From Bryobacterales bacterium (lineage in GTDB: Bacteria; Acidobacteriota; Terriglobia; Bryobacterales; Bryobacteraceae), in contig JALOKO010000114.1 in assembly GCA_025456495.1 (NCBI GenBank), positions 1 through 8,959 of the forward strand: a DNA stretch of 8,959 nt, given 5' to 3'. The notes beneath the pieces were generated by a model. That model did not search any database and was not told the origin of the DNA. It was given only the letters and a program-made list of their open reading frames with translations. Shown one piece after another: positions 5,992 through 8,959 of this stretch (the stretch's first letter is position 1; every line of letters starts with the position of its first letter). The position numbers and the translations under genes were made by a program.

Positions 5992-8112
5992 ATGGGCCAG
6001 CAAGCTGCACCTTCGGCCACCATGTCCGTATCCACCGTCCGCTTGGAGGCCATCCTCCGCATTGTGGATGCGCGGGATCTCAGCGCGCTGGTGAACCTGC
6101 TTCCCTCGCTGTTGCCGGAGTTTCAGATCATCCGCTATTTTGGCGTTGGAGTCTTTGAGGCCAAGGATGACGGGGACCATATCCGCGTTGTAAGCACCTA
6201 TCGGGATCCAACTCCCTCCCTGGACGAGGAGGATCCACGCGTGGCCGCCACACTCCGCACCTCCATGGAGCATGGCATTCCTCTGACGATGACGCCGGCT
6301 GCGGATCTCCGGGTCACCGGCACCAGTTCGTACTTCCCTGACCTGCGCCAGGAACTGCGCTACTCCGATCTGTTTTCCGTCTACCGAGCCGCCGGCATCC
6401 GCAGTCTGCTGTACCTGCCCTTGCGAACTGCGCGCTCGTTTCCCGGCGCTTTGGTCTGCGGCGCCGCGCAGCCTCATGCCTTCTCCCCCGCCCTCACCAG
6501 CACCCTGAAGGAGATGTCCCAGTTCGTGGCTCTTTCGCTGGAAAACTATTTGTCTTTCCAGCAGACACACGTCAGCCGCAGGGCATTGGAACAGGAACGC
6601 AACCGGCTGCAGGTGCTCCTGCGCATTGGACACGCCATGGCGGCGGAACTGGAGGTGGAGTCCATGCAGCAGGTGATCATGGAATCCGTCTACAAGCACA
6701 TCCCCCACCGTTTTGGCAGTGTGTGCGAGTACGATGCAGAGCGCAATCGATTGCGGATGGTGTACGTCAATGCCGCTGACCAGGATACCGCGCACGACAT
6801 CGGCGAGATCATCCCCATTGAGGCTACCGTTAGCGGCAAGGCGTACCAGGAGCAGCGAACCGTTCTGTTCCGCCTGGGACCGGACGACGCGCAATTCCCC
6901 TATTCGGCGGATGTTGTCCGTCGCTATCGCTCCAGTTGGCTTTGCGCGCTGCCCCTCTCTACCCAGCGCCGTCGCATTGGAGTGTTGAATATCGGTGGCG
7001 AACCCGAAACCTCTCCCAACCTGGAGGACCTTGCGTTCCTTGAGCACCTCACCAACCACCTCGCCCTTGCCATGGAGCGCTGCTCACTCATCCGGGAGAT
7101 GCGCCAGCGCACCGAGGATCTCGAGCGCAAGAACATGGCCTTGGAGCACGAAATCGAGGAAGAGTTTCACTTCGAGGAAATTGTCGGTCGCAGTTCCGCC
7201 TTGCGCGCGGTCCTCACCAAAGTGGATGCCGTGGCCAAGACCGATGCTACTGTGCTGATTCAAGGAGAATCCGGCACTGGCAAGGAACTCATCGCCCGCT
7301 CAATCCACCAGCGCAGCAAGCGCAAGGACCAGGCCTTTGTGAAGGTGAGTTGCGCGGCCATCCCCTCCGGATTGCTGGAAAGCGAGTTGTTTGGCCACGA
7401 GCGTGGCGCCTTCACCGGCGCAGTTTCCTCGCGGCAAGGCCGCTTTGAACTCGCCAATCACGGCACCATCTTCCTGGACGAAATCGGGGAATTGCCTCTG
7501 GAACTCCAGGCCAAGCTGCTGAGGGTCCTGCAGGAACGCGAGTTTGAGCGCTTGGGCTCCAACCTCACCCGCACCACCGATGTGCGCGTCATTGCCGCCA
7601 CCAACCGCGAATTGCGCGCCATGGTGGCGGGAGGGCGATTCCGCGAAGACCTCTATTATCGGCTCAGTACCTTTCCCCTCACCTCACCCCCACTTCGCGA
7701 ACGCCAGGGAGATATCCCCCTGCTTGTGCGCTATTTTGTCCAACTGCTCTCGCGCAAACTGGGCCGGAATATCACTCGTATTCCTGACCAGGCCATGAAG
7801 GCCATGGAACGCTACCCCTGGCCCGGCAACGTGCGGGAACTACAGAACTTCATTGAGCGCGCGGTCATCCTCTCCAGCGGGGACTCCCTGCAGGCGCCCT
7901 TGCCGGAACTGGAAGCCCACATCGAATATCACCCCGCGCATGCGGTCACCATGGAAGATGCAGAGCGCGAGTTCATCGTGTCCGCCCTGGAGGAATGCCG
8001 CTGGGTTGTGGGTGGCCCCAACGGCGCCGCCGCCCGCTTGGGAATGAAGCGAACCACCCTGCAATCCCGCATGTTGAAGCTGGGTATTGAGCGGCGTCCG
8101 CCAAGACGCTAA
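5992..8112 (+). CDS. Sigma-54-dependent transcriptional activator, GAF-GAF-AAA+-HTH (FhlA type)
   Basis: A 706-residue bacterial enhancer-binding protein that would use ATP to remodel sigma-54 RNA polymerase. The start at 5992 is preferred because GAGGA (5978-5982) lies 9 nt upstream; an in-frame ATG at 5935 would add 19 residues with a poorer site. There is no receiver domain. Two GAF-like sensor domains (about 15-190 and 200-360) are followed by a charged, helix-forming linker (about 363-400) and the AAA+ core: Walker A GESGTGKE (425-432), the sigma-54 contact loop GAFTGA (472-477), Walker B FLDEIGEL with Asp496-Glu497, sensor I AATNR, arginine-bearing GRFREDLYYRL and WPGNVREL. All are intact, so it should be an active ATPase. 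The C terminus is a Fis-type helix-turn-helix (GGPNGAAARLGMKRTTLQ), as in FhlA. GAF architecture suggests a small-molecule signal, not a kinase. The sigma-54 promoter just downstream is its likely target. Confidence 0.93.
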   Translation: MGQQAAPSATMSVSTVRLEAILRIVDARDLSALVNLLPSLLPEFQIIRYFGVGVFEAKDDGDHIRVVSTYRDPTPSLDEEDPRVAATLRTSMEHGIPLTMTPAADLRVTGTSSYFPDLRQELRYSDLFSVYRAAGIRSLLYLPLRTARSFPGALVCGAAQPHAFSPALTSTLKEMSQFVALSLENYLSFQQTHVSRRALEQERNRLQVLLRIGHAMAAELEVESMQQVIMESVYKHIPHRFGSVCEYDAERNRLRMVYVNAADQDTAHDIGEIIPIEATVSGKAYQEQRTVLFRLGPDDAQFPYSADVVRRYRSSWLCALPLSTQRRRIGVLNIGGEPETSPNLEDLAFLEHLTNHLALAMERCSLIREMRQRTEDLERKNMALEHEIEEEFHFEEIVGRSSALRAVLTKVDAVAKTDATVLIQGESGTGKELIARSIHQRSKRKDQAFVKVSCAAIPSGLLESELFGHERGAFTGAVSSRQGRFELANHGTIFLDEIGELPLELQAKLLRVLQEREFERLGSNLTRTTDVRVIAATNRELRAMVAGGRFREDLYYRLSTFPLTSPPLRERQGDIPLLVRYFVQLLSRKLGRNITRIPDQAMKAMERYPWPGNVRELQNFIERAVILSSGDSLQAPLPELEAHIEYHPAHAVTMEDAEREFIVSALEECRWVVGGPNGAAARLGMKRTTLQSRMLKLGIERRPPRR

Positions 8113-8133
8113 CTACCCCCGTTTGGAGCGGTT

Positions 8134-8196
8134 ATTTCGGCACGACGCCGAAATGTCGGCTGCCCGTTTCGGCGCACCCTGCCGCCTTCTGCCGAA
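8134..8196. promoter_or_regulatory. Candidate activator-binding sites (enhancer) for the sigma-54 regulator
   Basis: ATTTCGGC (8134-8141) and GCCGAAAT (8147-8154) make a perfect 8+8 palindrome with a 5-nt spacer. Further half-sites follow: GTCGGC (8155-8160), TTTCGGC (8167-8173) and GCCGAA (8191-8196). The palindrome centre lies about 149 nt before the predicted sigma-54 start point, the usual distance for an enhancer bound by a Fis-type dimer. It lies 22 nt after the regulator's stop codon but lacks a T-run, so a simple terminator is less likely. Which protein binds is inference. Confidence 0.55.
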
Positions 8197-8223
8197 CTGC
8201 AGGCGAAGGGACGCCCTAACCCT

Positions 8224-8236
8224 AATCAATGCGTTT
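8224..8236. promoter_or_regulatory. IHF-like bending site
   Basis: AATCAATGCGTTT matches the IHF consensus WATCAANNNNTTR at all but the last defined position. It lies in an AT-rich stretch between the palindromic sites and the -24/-12 promoter, which is where IHF bends DNA in classic sigma-54 promoters. Whether this organism has an IHF that uses this motif cannot be seen here; an HU-type protein may serve. Confidence 0.4.
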
Positions 8237-8266
8237 ATTTTGGTATTTTTTGCCTGAAACTCTTTT

Positions 8267-8282
8267 TGGCCCGTGAATTGCA
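8267..8282 (+). promoter_or_regulatory. Sigma-54 (-24/-12) promoter
   Basis: TGGCCCG-TGAA-TTGCA fits the sigma-54 consensus TGGCACG-N4-TTGCW with one mismatch. The invariant GG (8268-8269) and GC (8280-8281) are separated by exactly 10 nt. The predicted start point is near 8293, about 18 nt before the ATG of the STAS-like gene. It is the only convincing -24/-12 element seen in the window, and the activator gene ends 154 nt upstream. Confidence 0.82.
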
Positions 8283-8310
8283 TTGACAGATGTGAGGCAA
8301 CCTAGTCAGC

Positions 8311-8694
8311 ATGCTCCGGATTGACGTAGTTCACACAACGAAAGCAACCCTCTTCCTCCTGGAGGGCGACCTGTCGGGGTCACTAGTAGAGGAACTCCGC
8401 AAGGCTTGGGTGGGCGCCCGTCCACGGGAGACAAGGGTAACCGAATACGTCGACATGAATCACGTGACCCGCGTCGATGCCCTCGGCTTGCATCTGCTGC
8501 AAGTGATGCACCTGGCGGGGGTGCACTTCATTGCCACCGCTCCTTACACGCAAAGCCTACTGGAGGATGTGGTAGGCGCGGTGCTGCCAGCGCTGCCTGA
8601 AGACGACGAGGCCACTCCCTTAAAGCGATATCGATTTCCGATTGGGGACCTTCTGGAATCCACCTCTGGAATGCCCCCACTCCCACGCTCTTAG
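8311..8694 (+). CDS. Small STAS-domain-like protein
   Basis: A 127-residue soluble protein with the alternating strand and helix pattern of STAS (anti-anti-sigma / MlaB-like) domains: ATLFLLEGDLSG (12-23), helix SLVEELRKAW, YVDMNHVTRVDALGLHLL (46-63), HLAGVHFIATAPYT (67-80) and helix QSLLEDVVG. In SpoIIAA-type proteins the loop reads D-S-S-G and its first serine is phosphorylated. Here it is D56-A57-L58-G59, so that switch is absent. The last ~35 residues are a proline- and acid-containing tail outside the domain. It is the first gene after the sigma-54 promoter and so the likely first target of the activator. GAGG (8294-8297) is the best ribosome site, 13 nt from the ATG and very near the predicted mRNA start. 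Its partner is unknown; a regulatory or lipid-transport accessory role are both possible. Confidence 0.75.
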   Translation: MLRIDVVHTTKATLFLLEGDLSGSLVEELRKAWVGARPRETRVTEYVDMNHVTRVDALGLHLLQVMHLAGVHFIATAPYTQSLLEDVVGAVLPALPEDDEATPLKRYRFPIGDLLESTSGMPPLPRS

Positions 8695-8708
8695 CGGCCA
8701 ACGCTAAG

Positions 8709-8741
8709 TCCGACCCGCAAATTCCCCAGCCGCGGGTCGGA
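8709..8741 (+). other. Stem-loop P1 in the spacer after the STAS-like gene
   Basis: TCCGACCCGC (8709-8718) and GCGGGTCGGA (8732-8741) are perfect 10-nt complements with a 13-nt loop. It begins 14 nt after the stop codon, so a terminating ribosome could reach its edge. No T-run follows. Its 3' arm can pair alternatively with bases near the terminator (see the attenuator entry). Confidence 0.7.
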
Positions 8742-8804
8742 GCTAAACCAGCCACTTAAATGGGGGAGAATGAAGGGCATGACTGCCCGGAGTTTCTCCC
8801 CCGC
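8732..8804 (+). promoter_or_regulatory. Possible antiterminator pairing of an attenuator
   Basis: GCGGG (8732-8736) and GGAG (8739-8742) are complementary to the continuous run CTCCCCCGC (8796-8804), leaving a 2-nt bulge (8737-8738). This 9-pair helix uses the 3' arm of P1 and the 3' arm of the terminator hairpin, so it excludes both. That is the arrangement of a two-state attenuator. Chance pairing in GC-rich RNA is a real alternative. Confidence 0.35.
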
Positions 8805-8812
8805 TTTTTTTT
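8762..8812 (+). terminator. Intrinsic-terminator-shaped hairpin overlapping the start of the next gene
   Basis: GGGGGAGAA (8762-8770) and TTCTCCCCC (8794-8802) are perfect 9-nt complements; GGGCA (8775-8779) and TGCCC (8784-8788) form an inner stem with a 4-nt loop. GC and then eight T's (8805-8812) follow. The outer 5' arm is the ribosome binding site of the next gene, and both possible ATGs (8770, 8779) lie inside the structure. If it works as a terminator, it stops transcription about 12 codons into that gene. Confidence 0.6.
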
Positions 8813-8959
8813 CGGCCATCCGGCTGGCTGGCATCTCGATGCTGGGGATGGCGGTGTCGCTGATCGGACCTTTTCTCAGCCCGCCTTTTCTTGGCGCCTC
8901 TCTTCTTGGTGCTCCTTCGCTTAATGCACAGGCTCTGCCCAGCCAGGACGGGAATCGGA
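8779..8959 (+). CDS. N terminus of an exported protein (cut by the window end)
   Basis: The frame is open to the last base. ATGs at 8770 and 8779 are in frame; 8779 is preferred because GGGGGAG (8762-8768) is 10 nt from it but only 1 nt from the first. The N terminus has basic residues (Arg4 and a later Arg), a long hydrophobic segment and a probable signal peptidase site at SLNAQA, followed by LPSQDGNR, so the protein is exported. The signal would be unusually long (about 49 residues); a start at 8839 would shorten it but loses the basic residues and any ribosome site. A signal of this kind at the second position of a sigma-54 unit would suit an outer-membrane channel of an efflux system, but too little is visible to identify it. 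It is likely co-transcribed with the STAS-like gene if the hairpin is bypassed. Confidence 0.6.
   Translation, partial: MTARSFSPAFFSAIRLAGISMLGMAVSLIGPFLSPPFLGASLLGAPSLNAQALPSQDGNR

Noticed and set aside
5774..6094. A 106-codon plus-strand frame crossing into the activator gene
   Set aside because: It overlaps the activator start in another frame, begins inside the promoter-like inverted repeat, lacks a ribosome site and resembles no family.
5986..7059. A 357-codon minus-strand frame opposite the GAF domains of the activator
   Set aside because: No motif or ribosome site, low-complexity composition, and it lies wholly opposite a gene with intact domains.
8211..8226. Telomere-like CCCTAACCCTAA
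   Set aside because: Two adjacent copies in a short spacer are expected occasionally by chance and nothing else points to a chromosome end.

Overview
The window looks chromosomal and comes from a GC-rich bacterium, most likely an acidobacterium of the Solibacter/Bryobacter type. The main evidence is the first gene. It carries a stretch matching the 'Solibacter uncharacterized C-terminal domain' pattern (a VSNAA-like start, an SPGT strand, an APVPLSL-like strand and an SPGIF end), a module greatly expanded in that group. A Tat-exported Gfo/Idh/MocA oxidoreductase and a FhlA-type sigma-54 activator fit the same picture. No tRNA, rRNA, insertion sequence, phage gene or CRISPR array was seen.

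Left part (1-3964): a large secreted multidomain protein (267-2723, +) has a degenerate TIM-barrel-like front, Solibacter-type and Ig-like beta modules, and an ILEI/FAM3-type domain at its C terminus. It converges, with a 17-nt gap, on argD (2741-3964, -), acetylornithine aminotransferase. Middle part (3965-5991): a divergent intergenic region with four 12-nt repeats leads into a Tat-exported Gfo/Idh/MocA dehydrogenase (4175-5533, +). Then come about 460 nt without a confident gene. They hold four perfect-length 18-nt tandem repeats that read as collagen-like Gly-X-Y triplets in one frame, a hairpin, and a candidate sigma-70 promoter whose -35 box lies in an inverted repeat.

Right part (5992-8959) is the most interesting. 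A GAF-GAF-AAA+-Fis-type regulator (5992-8112) is followed by a 198-nt spacer that holds a textbook sigma-54 control region: an 8+8 palindrome with extra half-sites, a 12/13 match to the IHF consensus, and a near-perfect -24/-12 promoter. These lie directly upstream of a small STAS-like protein (8311-8694) whose usual phosphorylatable serine is alanine. After that gene, the 75-nt spacer and the first codons of the next gene (an exported protein, cut by the window end) form a possible transcription attenuator: a 10-bp stem, an intrinsic-terminator-shaped hairpin with eight T's that swallows the ribosome binding site and start, and an alternative pairing that excludes both.

The model I infer is that a ligand sensed by the GAF regulator switches on the STAS gene from the sigma-54 promoter, and that read-through into the exported-protein gene is gated a second time at the RNA level. 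The parts are visible in the sequence. Their joint function is inference.
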